This document shows, piece after piece, positions 15,930 to 23,181 of a stretch of 64,000 nt of DNA. The notes under the pieces were generated by a model that was not told where the DNA came from, searched no databases, and worked only from the letters and a program-made list of their open reading frames with translations. Position 1 is the first letter of the stretch. Every line of letters begins with the position of its first letter. The stretch spans positions 401,146 through 465,145 of the forward strand of contig NZ_JACHGN010000008.1 of the NCBI RefSeq assembly GCF_014202315.1, in the 5' to 3' direction. Position numbers and translations under genes: made by a program. Source of the stretch: Thermocatellispora tengchongensis (GTDB taxonomy: Bacteria > Actinomycetota > Actinomycetes > Streptosporangiales > Streptosporangiaceae).

Positions 15930-17720
15930 ATGAACGAGGCGGTCTCTTCTGTTCTTTACTGCTCGGTGCTCGGGCCGCTGGAGGTCCGGGTGGCGGGCCG
16001 GAAAGCCGTCATCGGCGCGCCCAAGCAACGGCTGCTGCTCACGATAATGCTGTGCCGGGTGAACATGGTCGTCCCCTCCGCGCAATTGATAGACGCCCTG
16101 TGGGGCGAATTCCCTCCCCGCACGGCGCGCAAGAACCTCCAGGTGTACGTCTCGTCCCTGCGCAAGATCGTCGGAGATCGGATCGACTTCCAGGGCTGGG
16201 GCTACTGTTTCCACGCCCAGCCCGACGAGCTGGACCTCCTCCGCTTCCACGCGCTGGCCCGCGCCGGGCGCAACGCGATCCGGTCCGGTGACCTCACCAC
16301 CGCGGCCGAGTTCCTGGGCGAGGCCATCCAGATCTGGGCCGAGCAGCCCCTGGCCGAGTTCGCCCACGTCCCGCTGATAGCCGGCGAGGCGGAGCGGTTC
16401 ACCGAGCAGTTCCTGTCGGTGTACGAGGACTGGGTGGAGCTGGAGATCGAGCTGGGCCGCCACGTCGAGGCGCTGGCCGGGCTCGACCTCGTCGCCGCGC
16501 GTTTCCCCGCCCGCGAGCGCATCGCCGCGGCGAAGATGACCGCGCTGGTGCGCTGCGGGCGTACCGCCGAGGCCCTGGCGCACTTCCAGACGGTGCGCCG
16601 CCACCTGGCGGTGGAGATGGGCATCGACCCCAGCCGGGTGCTGCAGGATCTCCACCAGGAGATCCTGGCGGGCGGGGTCAGGCGGGGACGCGGCGGCTCC
16701 GTTCGCGTCGCGGTCCCGCGGCCGGGCCGGCTCCAGGGGCCGGCCAACCAACTGCCGCGCGACATCGCCGACTTCGTCGGGCGCGAGGCGGAGATGCGCC
16801 GCATCGTCACCGACCCCGCCGCCGTCACCGTCATCACCGGCGAGCTCGGCATCGGCAAGACCGCCCTGGCGATGCGTGCCGCGCACACGATTTCTCCGGC
16901 CTTCCCCGACGGCGCGCTCATGGTCACGCTGCGGCGCCCGGGAGGCGAGCCCCGGCCCGCCGCGGAGATGCAGCGGGAGCTTCTGGAGGCCGCGGGGCTC
17001 GACGTCACGGGAGTGCACGACGACGCGCTCGGCTCGTTATGGCGGTCCTGGTTGTCGGGCAGGAGCGTCCTGCTGGTCCTGGACGACGCGCCCGACGAGT
17101 CCGCCGTACGCCCGCTGCTGCCGGGCGCCTCGGCCAGCAAGGTCCTGGTGACCAGCCGGAGCAGGCTCAGCGGGCTGGAGGCGGTGGACCGGGTCGGCCT
17201 GCGGGAGCTGTCCGGCGCGGAGGGGATCGAGTTCCTGGGCAAGATGATCGGCGCGGAGCGGGTGCGCCGCGACCTGGACGCGGTCATGGCGCTGTTCGAC
17301 CGGTACGGGCTCTCGCCGTTGACCCTCCGGCTGCTCGGGGGCAGGTTCGCCCGGCTCCCGCGGGTGCCGCTGAGCCGCCTGGCCGACCGTCTCGCCCGCG
17401 CCGAGTGCGTACTGGACGAGTTCGCCGCCGGCGACGTGTCGCTCAGGGAGAGGTTCGAGCAGCACTACAACCGGCCGTCGTGGGCGCACCGGGCCGCGTT
17501 CCGGGCCCTGGGAGCGCTGCACGGGCCGCCGTTCGAGCATGACGAGCTGGTGGCGGCGCTGCACGGCGGCGGCACGCCGGCCGAGCGGGTCATCGAGGCG
17601 TTCCTGGAGGCCAACATCCTGTCCGTGCCCGACCACGAGGTGGCCGCCCACTCCATGCTCTACACCATGTCCCCGCTCGCCCACCGGTACGCGGCCGAGC
17701 TGCGCGCGGCCGGGCGGTGA
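15930..17720 (+). CDS. SARP-family regulator with AAA/NB-ARC-like ATPase domain
   Basis: A 596-aa activator starting MNEAVSSVLYCSVLGPLEVR after GGGGAAG. Residues 5-95 form the OmpR-like DNA-binding domain (GAPKQRLLLTIMLCRVN, LIDALWGEFPPRTARKNLQVYVSSLRKIVG pattern). Residues 100-245 are the BTAD helices (ELDLLRFHALARAGRNAIRS through GIDPSRVLQDLHQEIL). An ATPase domain follows with Walker A TGELGIGKTALAMRAA and Walker B SVLLVLDDAPDE. AfsR/DnrI-type regulators switch on antibiotic clusters; this one probably activates the RiPP operon starting 123 bp downstream. The TPR tail of full AfsR is absent. Confidence 0.9.
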   Translation: MNEAVSSVLYCSVLGPLEVRVAGRKAVIGAPKQRLLLTIMLCRVNMVVPSAQLIDALWGEFPPRTARKNLQVYVSSLRKIVGDRIDFQGWGYCFHAQPDELDLLRFHALARAGRNAIRSGDLTTAAEFLGEAIQIWAEQPLAEFAHVPLIAGEAERFTEQFLSVYEDWVELEIELGRHVEALAGLDLVAARFPARERIAAAKMTALVRCGRTAEALAHFQTVRRHLAVEMGIDPSRVLQDLHQEILAGGVRRGRGGSVRVAVPRPGRLQGPANQLPRDIADFVGREAEMRRIVTDPAAVTVITGELGIGKTALAMRAAHTISPAFPDGALMVTLRRPGGEPRPAAEMQRELLEAAGLDVTGVHDDALGSLWRSWLSGRSVLLVLDDAPDESAVRPLLPGASASKVLVTSRSRLSGLEAVDRVGLRELSGAEGIEFLGKMIGAERVRRDLDAVMALFDRYGLSPLTLRLLGGRFARLPRVPLSRLADRLARAECVLDEFAAGDVSLRERFEQHYNRPSWAHRAAFRALGALHGPPFEHDELVAALHGGGTPAERVIEAFLEANILSVPDHEVAAHSMLYTMSPLAHRYAAELRAAGR

Positions 17721-17750
17721 CCACCGGGCCGTTTCACGGCCGCTATGGCG

Positions 17751-17776
17751 GCGGCATGGCGGCGCCATACTGCCGC
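17751..17776 (+). terminator. Possible hairpin terminator after the SARP gene
   Basis: Imperfect stem GCGGCA-TGGCG / CGCCA-(TAC bulge)-TGCCGC between the SARP stop and the next gene. It could be a terminator or attenuator. Confidence 0.4.
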
Positions 17777-17843
17777 TGAACCCTGCCTCATTAGCCTGTG
17801 GCGCACGTGGCCGAAGGACGCGGGTCCGCTCAGGAGGTAACCG

Positions 17844-18056
17844 ATGAACGCCCACGATGACGGAGCGCCGCGGCAGCCGTTCGACGCGTTGGCCATCCTG
17901 CGCGATGCCGGTCATCCCGTCGACATGCTCACCGAGCGGCAGCGGCAGGTCTTCGCCGGGCTCACCCGGCCCGAGGTCGAACTGCTCAACTCGATCAAGA
18001 GCCGCTTGGACGCGGCGGCCGACGAGGTCGAGGGCCACGACCTCAAGCTGGTATGA
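17844..18056 (+). CDS. Small 'aroma-sacti cluster domain'-like protein
   Basis: A 70-aa protein with AGGAGG seven bases before the ATG. The sequence FDALAILRDAGHPVDMLTER, then QVFAGLTRPEVELLNSIKSR, LDAAADEVEGHDLKLV matches, from memory, a small actinobacterial family that NCBI names 'aroma-sacti cluster domain' proteins. They occur in presumed radical-SAM peptide loci. It is wholly helical in appearance, has no Cys and overlaps the cyclase gene by ATGA. It could be a leader/precursor-like partner, a peptide-recognition element or a regulator; nothing in the sequence decides this. Confidence 0.7.
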   Translation: MNAHDDGAPRQPFDALAILRDAGHPVDMLTERQRQVFAGLTRPEVELLNSIKSRLDAAADEVEGHDLKLV

Positions 18057-21000
18057 GCACGCGGGCTCCCCGCCCCGTACGCCGGAACGTCGTCGTCCTG
18101 TTCGCGGACCTCGTCGGCTCCACCGGGCTCGCCGAGCGCCTCGATCCCGAACTGCTCCAGCAGGTTCTCGACCGCTACCACCAGACGTGCACGGCGGCCA
18201 TCGCGGAGCACGGCGGCGTGGTGGAGAAGTACATCGGCGATGCGATCATGGCGGTCTTCGGCGTCCCGGTCGGCAGCGAGGACGACGCGCTGCGGGCGGC
18301 CCGCGCCGCGCACGCCGTGCTCGCCCGGGTCCGGGAGCTCGGCGCCGGGCTCGCGCCCGTGCTCGGCACCGGGCTGGACGTGCACTGCGGCATCGCCGCC
18401 GGGGAGGCGATCGTCGTCGATTCGCCGGGCTCCGGCCTGCGGGTCATCGGCGACACCGTCAACACGGCGAGCCGGCTGCAGTCGGCGGCGGGGAGCGGCG
18501 AGATCCTGATCGGGGACGACGCGGCGCGCATGATCCGGTCCTGGGCGCGGGTGGAGGCCGTGCCGCCGCTCACGCTGAAGGGCAAGAGCGCCCCCGTACG
18601 GGCGTGGCGGTTGCTGTCGGTGGAGTCCGAGGCCCGCCACCAGGACGACGACCAGATTCCGCTGATCGGCCGGGAGGAGGAGCTCCAGCAGCTCGCCCAG
18701 GCGTACCGGAGGGCGGTGCGGGGGCGCCAGTGCTGCCAGGTCACCTTGCTCGGCACGCCCGGCATCGGCAAGTCGCGGCTGGTGCGGGAGTTCCTGCGCA
18801 CCCTGCCGGAGGAGGTGATGGCGCTGACCGGCCGCTGCCACTCGTACGGCGCGGGCATCACCTACCGGCCGATAGCGGAGATGCTCGAATCCCTCAACGG
18901 CCACTGGCCGGCGGTCTCCGCCGAGATCGAACCCGCGAGCGTACGCGTCCTGCGCGGTCTCGCCACCGCCCCCGCCGGGTCCGGGACGGCCGGGGAGGAC
19001 CCGGGCGTGGAGGAGATCTCGCGCGCGGTGCGGGGGCTGTTCGAGGCGCTGGCACGCCGCCGTCCGCTCGCCGTGGTCTGGGAGGACCTGCACTGGGCCG
19101 AGCCGACCCTCCTCGATCTGATCGAGGATCTCGCGAGCTGGCTCATGGACGTGCCCGTCCTGCTCATCTGCGTGGCCCGGCCGGAGCTGCTGGACGCCCG
19201 GCGCACCTGGGGAGGCGGCATCCCGTGCTCCTTCGCCCTGGAGCTGGCCCCGCTGGCGCGGGCGCCGATGGAACGCCTGGTCGCCGAGCTGTTCGTACGC
19301 CGCGCGTCCGCGGCCGAGGTCGTCGGCCACGGCCCCGGCGACAGCGCCGATCGCCTGTGCCGGCGGATCGTGGCCGGCTCCGACGGCAACCCCCTGTTCG
19401 CCGAGCTGTTGCTGGAGACGCTGAGCGAGGAGGGGGAGGACGCGCCGCCGCCCCCCACGATCCAGGCGCTGCTGGGCGCCCGCCTGGACCGGCTGGGCCA
19501 GGGCGAGCGCGACGTCCTGGAACGGGCCGCGACCATCGGCAACGTCTTCACCTCCGACGAGCTGGGCGTCCTGTACCGCGACGAGCTGGACGACCGGCCG
19601 CGGATGGAGGAGATCATCCGGCGGCTGGTACGGCACCGCATGATCCGGCGCGGGGAGACCCCGGGCTCGTTCCAGTTCACCCAGACGCTGACCCGCGACA
19701 CCGTCTACGCCATGACCCGCAAGGAACTGCGGGCCTCCTGGCACCTCGCGCTCGCCGATCGGCTGCAGGAGCGGGCGCGGACCCCGAAGGCGCACCCCGA
19801 CGGGGCGTTCGAGGAGTCGTCCCAGGCCGACCGCGCCCGTCACCTGGAGACCGCCTGCCACCTCAAGCGCGAGGTCCGCCCGGACGACCCGCTGCTGCCC
19901 GCGCTCACGGAACGGGCCGCCCAGGCGCTCATCGCCCAGGGCACCCAGGCGCTGCACCGCAAGGACCTGCCCGCCGCGACAGCACTGCTCGAGCGGGGAC
20001 GCGCGCTGCTGCCGGCCGGGCACGCGGCGCACCGGCCGCTGGCGCTGCGCCTGTGCGACGCCGGGCTGGCCCGCGGCGAGGCCGAGCGGGCCTACGCGGC
20101 GCTGGACGCGGCCGAGCGCATGCTCCCGGACGACCGGCGCAACCGGCTGACCTGCGCGATACAGCGCGAGACGCTCGCGGCGCGCTTCGGCACCGGCCCC
20201 GCGGCGCCCGGTGCGCTGCGGGAACGGCTCGCCGGAGACCCGGACGACGACCTGAGCTGGTGCCGCCTCCACCAGCTTGAGGCGCTGACGCACCTCGCCG
20301 CGGGGCGCTTCGGCGCAGCGGAGGCGGCCTTGCGCGACGGACTGCGCCGCGCGCGCTCCCTGGGCGACGGCTACGAGGAGGGCCGCCTGCTCAGCGGGCT
20401 GTGCGAGCTGGCCCAGTGGTCGCCGGCGCCGATCGCCGAGGGCCTGGCCCTGTGCGAGGAGCTGTCGGCCAGGTTCCGCGCCGACCGCGCGCTGCTCGTG
20501 CCGGTGCTGATCTCCCACGCGCGCCTGCTGGCCCTGTCCGGTGACGTCCCGGCCGCGCGGGACGCCCTGGCCACGGCCGACCAGTACGTCGGCGACCTGC
20601 GGCTCGACCTGGCCGGCGCGGCCGTCGCCCAGGTCAGGGGCGTGGTGGAGGCGCTGGCCGGCCGGCACGCCGAGGCGGAGGCGGCCTTCCGGCGCGGCGC
20701 GGCGGCGCTGCGCGCGGCGGGCCAGGCGGGGCCCGCCACGACGCTGCGGATCTACGCCGCGCGGGAGCTGCTGCGGCAGGGACGCCCCGAGGCGGCCCGG
20801 GAGGCGCTGGCCCGGCTGCCGGACGCGGCGGGGGAACTGCAGCTTCGCGCGGAGGTGATCCTGCTGGCCCTGCGGGCCCGGCTCGCCTGCCTCACAGGCA
20901 CCGCGGATCGGGCCCTCGCGCTCGCCGCCGAGGCCGAGGACCGGCTCGAGCGCACCGACGACCCGTGCCTGCGGGGCGACGTCCTGATCGAGATCGCCGA

Positions 21001-21169
21001 GGTACGCCGCGCGGTGGGCCGTCCCGCCGAGGCGCGCGCCGCCGCCGTACGGGCGCTGCGGCACTACACGGCCAGGGGCGCCGGCCTGCCCGCGGAACGG
21101 GTCCGCGAATGGCTCGCCACCGCGGGGGGAGGACCCGCAATGAGCACCGCGGGGGAGGACCCGCTGTGA
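18053..21169 (+). CDS. Class III adenylate/guanylate cyclase - AAA ATPase - TPR protein
   Basis: A 1038-aa protein. Residues 10-180 form a class III cyclase domain that keeps both metal-binding aspartates (FADLVGST, D19; GDAIMAVFG, D63), the substrate-Lys region VVEKYIGD and GDTVNTASRLQ. From about residue 200 there is an ATPase (IPLIGREEELQQLAQ; Walker A GTPGIGKSRL near 234; Walker B RPLAVVWEDLHWAEPTLLDL). The rest is TPR/helical repeat rich in Ala and Leu. In this architecture the cyclase domain often serves signalling. It is coupled by ATGA to the small aroma-sacti-like protein, and its last ten codons are the first copy of a 26-bp repeat. A regulatory or scaffold role in the peptide locus is inferred. 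Confidence 0.88.
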   Translation: MSTRAPRPVRRNVVVLFADLVGSTGLAERLDPELLQQVLDRYHQTCTAAIAEHGGVVEKYIGDAIMAVFGVPVGSEDDALRAARAAHAVLARVRELGAGLAPVLGTGLDVHCGIAAGEAIVVDSPGSGLRVIGDTVNTASRLQSAAGSGEILIGDDAARMIRSWARVEAVPPLTLKGKSAPVRAWRLLSVESEARHQDDDQIPLIGREEELQQLAQAYRRAVRGRQCCQVTLLGTPGIGKSRLVREFLRTLPEEVMALTGRCHSYGAGITYRPIAEMLESLNGHWPAVSAEIEPASVRVLRGLATAPAGSGTAGEDPGVEEISRAVRGLFEALARRRPLAVVWEDLHWAEPTLLDLIEDLASWLMDVPVLLICVARPELLDARRTWGGGIPCSFALELAPLARAPMERLVAELFVRRASAAEVVGHGPGDSADRLCRRIVAGSDGNPLFAELLLETLSEEGEDAPPPPTIQALLGARLDRLGQGERDVLERAATIGNVFTSDELGVLYRDELDDRPRMEEIIRRLVRHRMIRRGETPGSFQFTQTLTRDTVYAMTRKELRASWHLALADRLQERARTPKAHPDGAFEESSQADRARHLETACHLKREVRPDDPLLPALTERAAQALIAQGTQALHRKDLPAATALLERGRALLPAGHAAHRPLALRLCDAGLARGEAERAYAALDAAERMLPDDRRNRLTCAIQRETLAARFGTGPAAPGALRERLAGDPDDDLSWCRLHQLEALTHLAAGRFGAAEAALRDGLRRARSLGDGYEEGRLLSGLCELAQWSPAPIAEGLALCEELSARFRADRALLVPVLISHARLLALSGDVPAARDALATADQYVGDLRLDLAGAAVAQVRGVVEALAGRHAEAEAAFRRGAAALRAAGQAGPATTLRIYAARELLRQGRPEAAREALARLPDAAGELQLRAEVILLALRARLACLTGTADRALALAAEAEDRLERTDDPCLRGDVLIEIAEVRRAVGRPAEARAAAVRALRHYTARGAGLPAERVREWLATAGGGPAMSTAGEDPL

Positions 21170-21221
21170 GCGCCGCGGGGGAGGACCCGCCATGAGCGCC
21201 GCGGGGGAGGACCCGCCGTGA
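21124..21221 (+). repeat. 26-bp tandem repeat carrying four RBS/start-codon units
   Basis: Each unit holds GGGGGAGGACCCGC followed by a start codon and AGC. Start codons fall exactly 26 bp apart: ATG 21140 (in frame inside the cyclase gene), GTG 21166, ATG 21192 and GTG 21218 (the subtilase start). Because 26 is not a multiple of three, each unit changes frame. The two middle starts encode nine-residue peptides (MSAAGEDPP) whose TGA overlaps the next start, giving a ladder of coupled mini-ORFs between the cyclase and the protease. Confidence 0.92.
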
Positions 21222-22102
21222 GCACGCTCGGGCAGCCGCCGTGGCGGCGGGAGCGGCTCGACCGGTTCCCCGGGGTGCCCGCCTGGAGCCTGGCCACCTC
21301 CCGTACGGCGCCGGAGGAGTTCCCGGTGAGCTCCCAGGCGGAGGTGTCCCGCGAGTGGGCCTGGGGCGGGGCGGACGGGTCGGGCGTCCGCGTGTGCGTG
21401 GTGGACACCGGTGTGGACGCGGCGCACCCCCGGATCGGCGGGCTGGAGAGGTCGCTGGCGGTCACCGGCGGCCCGGACGGCGGCCTGGAGGTCGCCGACT
21501 GCGACCCCGCCGATCCCGCCGGCCACGGCACGGCGTGCGCCGGTGTGATCAGGTCGCTGGCGCCGGGAGCCGCCCTGTCGTCGGTGAGGGTGCTGACCAA
21601 CGGGAAGTCGGGCAGCGGCGCCGCCCTGCTGGCCGGGCTCCGCTGGGCCATCGAGGAGGGGTTCGACCTGATCAACCTCAGTCTCTCCACCACCAGGACC
21701 GAATTCCGGCCCGCGCTGCACGAGCTGGCCGACCGGGCGTACTTCCGGCGCTGCCTCCTGGTCGCCTCGGCGCACAACATGCCCGTGACCAGCTATCCGT
21801 GGACCTTCTCCTCGGTGATCTCGGTGGCCAGCCACGACGAGCCCGACCCGATGACCTATTACTACAACCCCGCACCGCCGGCCGAGTTCTACGCGCGCGG
21901 CGTCAGGGTCCCGGTCGCCTGGCCGGGGGGCAAGGAGATCCGCAGCACCGGCAACAGCTTCGCGGCGCCGCACATCACCGGGATCTGCGCGCTCATCCTG
22001 AGCAAGCACCGCTGGATGACGCCGTTCCAGCTCAAGTCGGTGCTGTACCTGACCGCGCGCAACGTCGGCCCGAGCAACGGAGGAGCACATGATCGCGAAT
22101 GA
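21218..22102 (+). CDS. Cytosolic S8 subtilase, candidate RiPP leader peptidase
   Basis: A 294-aa subtilisin-fold protease with a complete triad: Asp63 in CVVDTGVDAAHP, His103 in AGHGTACAGV and Ser247 in STGNSFAAPHITG; Asn in ASAHNMPV lies in the oxyanion region. There is no signal peptide and only a short N-terminus, unlike secreted subtilases with long propeptides. This resembles cytosolic LanP-type leader peptidases. It is placed between the cyclase-type regulator and the GAF/precursor/radical SAM genes, so cleavage of the modified precursor is the simplest role. The GTG start is the fourth copy of the 26-bp repeat, with GGGGGAGGA as RBS. Confidence 0.88.
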   Translation: MSTLGQPPWRRERLDRFPGVPAWSLATSRTAPEEFPVSSQAEVSREWAWGGADGSGVRVCVVDTGVDAAHPRIGGLERSLAVTGGPDGGLEVADCDPADPAGHGTACAGVIRSLAPGAALSSVRVLTNGKSGSGAALLAGLRWAIEEGFDLINLSLSTTRTEFRPALHELADRAYFRRCLLVASAHNMPVTSYPWTFSSVISVASHDEPDPMTYYYNPAPPAEFYARGVRVPVAWPGGKEIRSTGNSFAAPHITGICALILSKHRWMTPFQLKSVLYLTARNVGPSNGGAHDRE

Positions 22103-22709
22103 CCCGCCGTCTTCCGCCTCGGCGGAGATCGCCGAACGGCGGCTCCTGCAGTCGATCGTCGAGGTGGCCCGGCACGTCTTCGGCTCGGCCGCGGCGTCCA
22201 TCTTCCTGGTGGACCAGGACACCGGCGAGCTCGTCTTCGAGGCGGTGTCGGGGGAGGGCGAGACCCATCTGCTGGGCAGGCGGTTCCCGCCCGGCACGGG
22301 GATCGCGGGCTGGGTGGCGGAGAGCGGGCAGCCCATGATCGCCGACGACCTGACGGAGGTGACCCAGTTCGCGCACGACGCGGCGCGGTCCACCGGGTAC
22401 GTGCCCCGCAGCATCATGGCGGCGCCGCTCATCAGGCACGAGGAGTGCATCGGCGTGCTGGAGGTGCTGGACCGTTCGAACGCGCTGCGCGGCGACCTCG
22501 CCGATGTGGACCTGCTCGCGCTGCTCGCCGTGCAGGCCGCGTGCGGCCTGGACTTCCTGCTGCGCCTGCGCCGCGCGAACCGCGCCGCCCCGCCCGGGGA
22601 CGACCTCCACGTGCTGTTGCGCCGGATCGCCACCCGCGTCCCGCCCGGAGGCGCCACCGATCCCACCGCCCTGAAACTGCTCGCGGTGGCGGACGAGCTT
22701 CTGGCCTGA
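22089..22709 (+). CDS. GAF-domain protein
   Basis: A 206-aa soluble protein overlapping the subtilase gene by 14 bp, with GGAGGAG before its ATG. A single GAF domain covers about residues 15-160: SIVEVARHVFGSAAASIFLV, PGTGIAGWVAESGQPMIADD, IMAAPLIRHEECIGVLEVLD. The Cys/His needed for known cofactor-binding GAF domains is not evident. A short helical tail follows. GAF domains bind cyclic nucleotides or other small ligands, which is suggestive next to a cyclase-domain protein two genes upstream. That link is inference. Confidence 0.85.
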   Translation: MIANDPPSSASAEIAERRLLQSIVEVARHVFGSAAASIFLVDQDTGELVFEAVSGEGETHLLGRRFPPGTGIAGWVAESGQPMIADDLTEVTQFAHDAARSTGYVPRSIMAAPLIRHEECIGVLEVLDRSNALRGDLADVDLLALLAVQAACGLDFLLRLRRANRAAPPGDDLHVLLRRIATRVPPGGATDPTALKLLAVADELLA

Positions 22710-22721
22710 ATCCGAAAGCCG

Positions 22722-22738
22722 AGCGGGGGCCCGCTTTT
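22722..22738 (+). terminator. Terminator before the precursor gene
   Basis: Short stem AGCGGG/CCCGCT followed by TTTT, 13 bp after the GAF stop. A second T-run (TTTTTT) follows near 22750. This separates the upstream operon from the precursor, which can then be transcribed at its own level, as is common for RiPP precursors. Confidence 0.6.
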
Positions 22739-22903
22739 CGCGTGCCCGTTTTTTGTGCGCTGTTTTATGAAGACCGCCCGATGAATGGCCCGAAAGTCCA
22801 ATGGATGCGCATCGCCCGGCGTGGTGACACTGTTCCTGCCAGGCAGTTTCGCCGTCCAGTCGTACGCCGGATCGCAATCGGCGCATGGCAAAAGGAGAAG
22901 AAC

Positions 22904-23032
22904 ATGTCCGAGCCCGAGACCCCCGAGACCCCCGAGCCCGAGACCGCCGAGTCGGAAGACGTCGAAGTCGTCGCGCAGAGCGTTGAGCCCGAGGCTCCCG
23001 GCTGCATCATCAACAACAGCAACCAGCTCTGA
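22904..23032 (+). CDS. RiPP precursor peptide candidate
   Basis: A 42-aa ORF with an excellent RBS (AAAGGAGAAG, 22891-22900) three bases before ATG. The first ~32 residues are strongly acidic and rich in Glu, Pro and Thr (MSEPETPETPEPETAESE, then DVEVVAQSVEPEAPG), as in RiPP leaders. The C-terminal segment is different in character: GCIINNSNQL, with the only Cys of the peptide followed by Ile, Asn and Ser. It stands 150 bp before a radical SAM maturase and after a probable terminator. A Cys-containing core suits a thioether (sactipeptide/ranthipeptide-like) product. Carbon-carbon links at the Asn/Ile residues, or an ATP-grasp-made link, are alternatives. Confidence 0.85.
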   Translation: MSEPETPETPEPETAESEDVEVVAQSVEPEAPGCIINNSNQL

Positions 23033-23081
23033 TCCTGGACGGCGGGCCGGCATCCGGTCTCCTCGCGAGGCCGGGTGCCAC

Positions 23082-23172
23082 CGCCGCGGACGCGCCGGGA
23101 GACAACGCCGACGCGTGGGGAGACAACGCCAACGCGTGGGGAGACAACGCCGACGCGCCGGGAGACAACGCG
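23082..23172 (+). repeat. 21-bp tandem repeat (four copies) before the radical SAM gene
   Basis: Units of the form GACAACGCCGACGCGTGGGGA, with T/C and G/C variation (the first and last copies are degenerate), fill the gap between precursor and maturase. Read in the frame of the maturase they would encode GDNADAW, GDNANAW and GDNADAP, but no ATG/GTG/TTG start lies upstream in that frame. Confidence 0.85.
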
Positions 23173-23181
23173 GAGGTCGCA

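Noticed and set aside
21124..21221. Possible CRISPR-like or attachment-site repeat
   Set aside because: Units are strictly contiguous with no spacers, and each one matches an RBS/start codon.
17912..23053. A 1713-codon open frame on the minus strand across the RiPP genes
   Set aside because: It is a GC-bias shadow of the plus-strand genes, whose motifs (cyclase, subtilase triad, GAF) are unambiguous; its translation is low-complexity Arg/Gly/Ala.
22987..23181. N-terminal extension of the radical SAM protein through the 21-bp repeats
   Set aside because: No ATG, GTG or TTG occurs in frame, whereas GTG 23182 has a good SD (GGAGGT).
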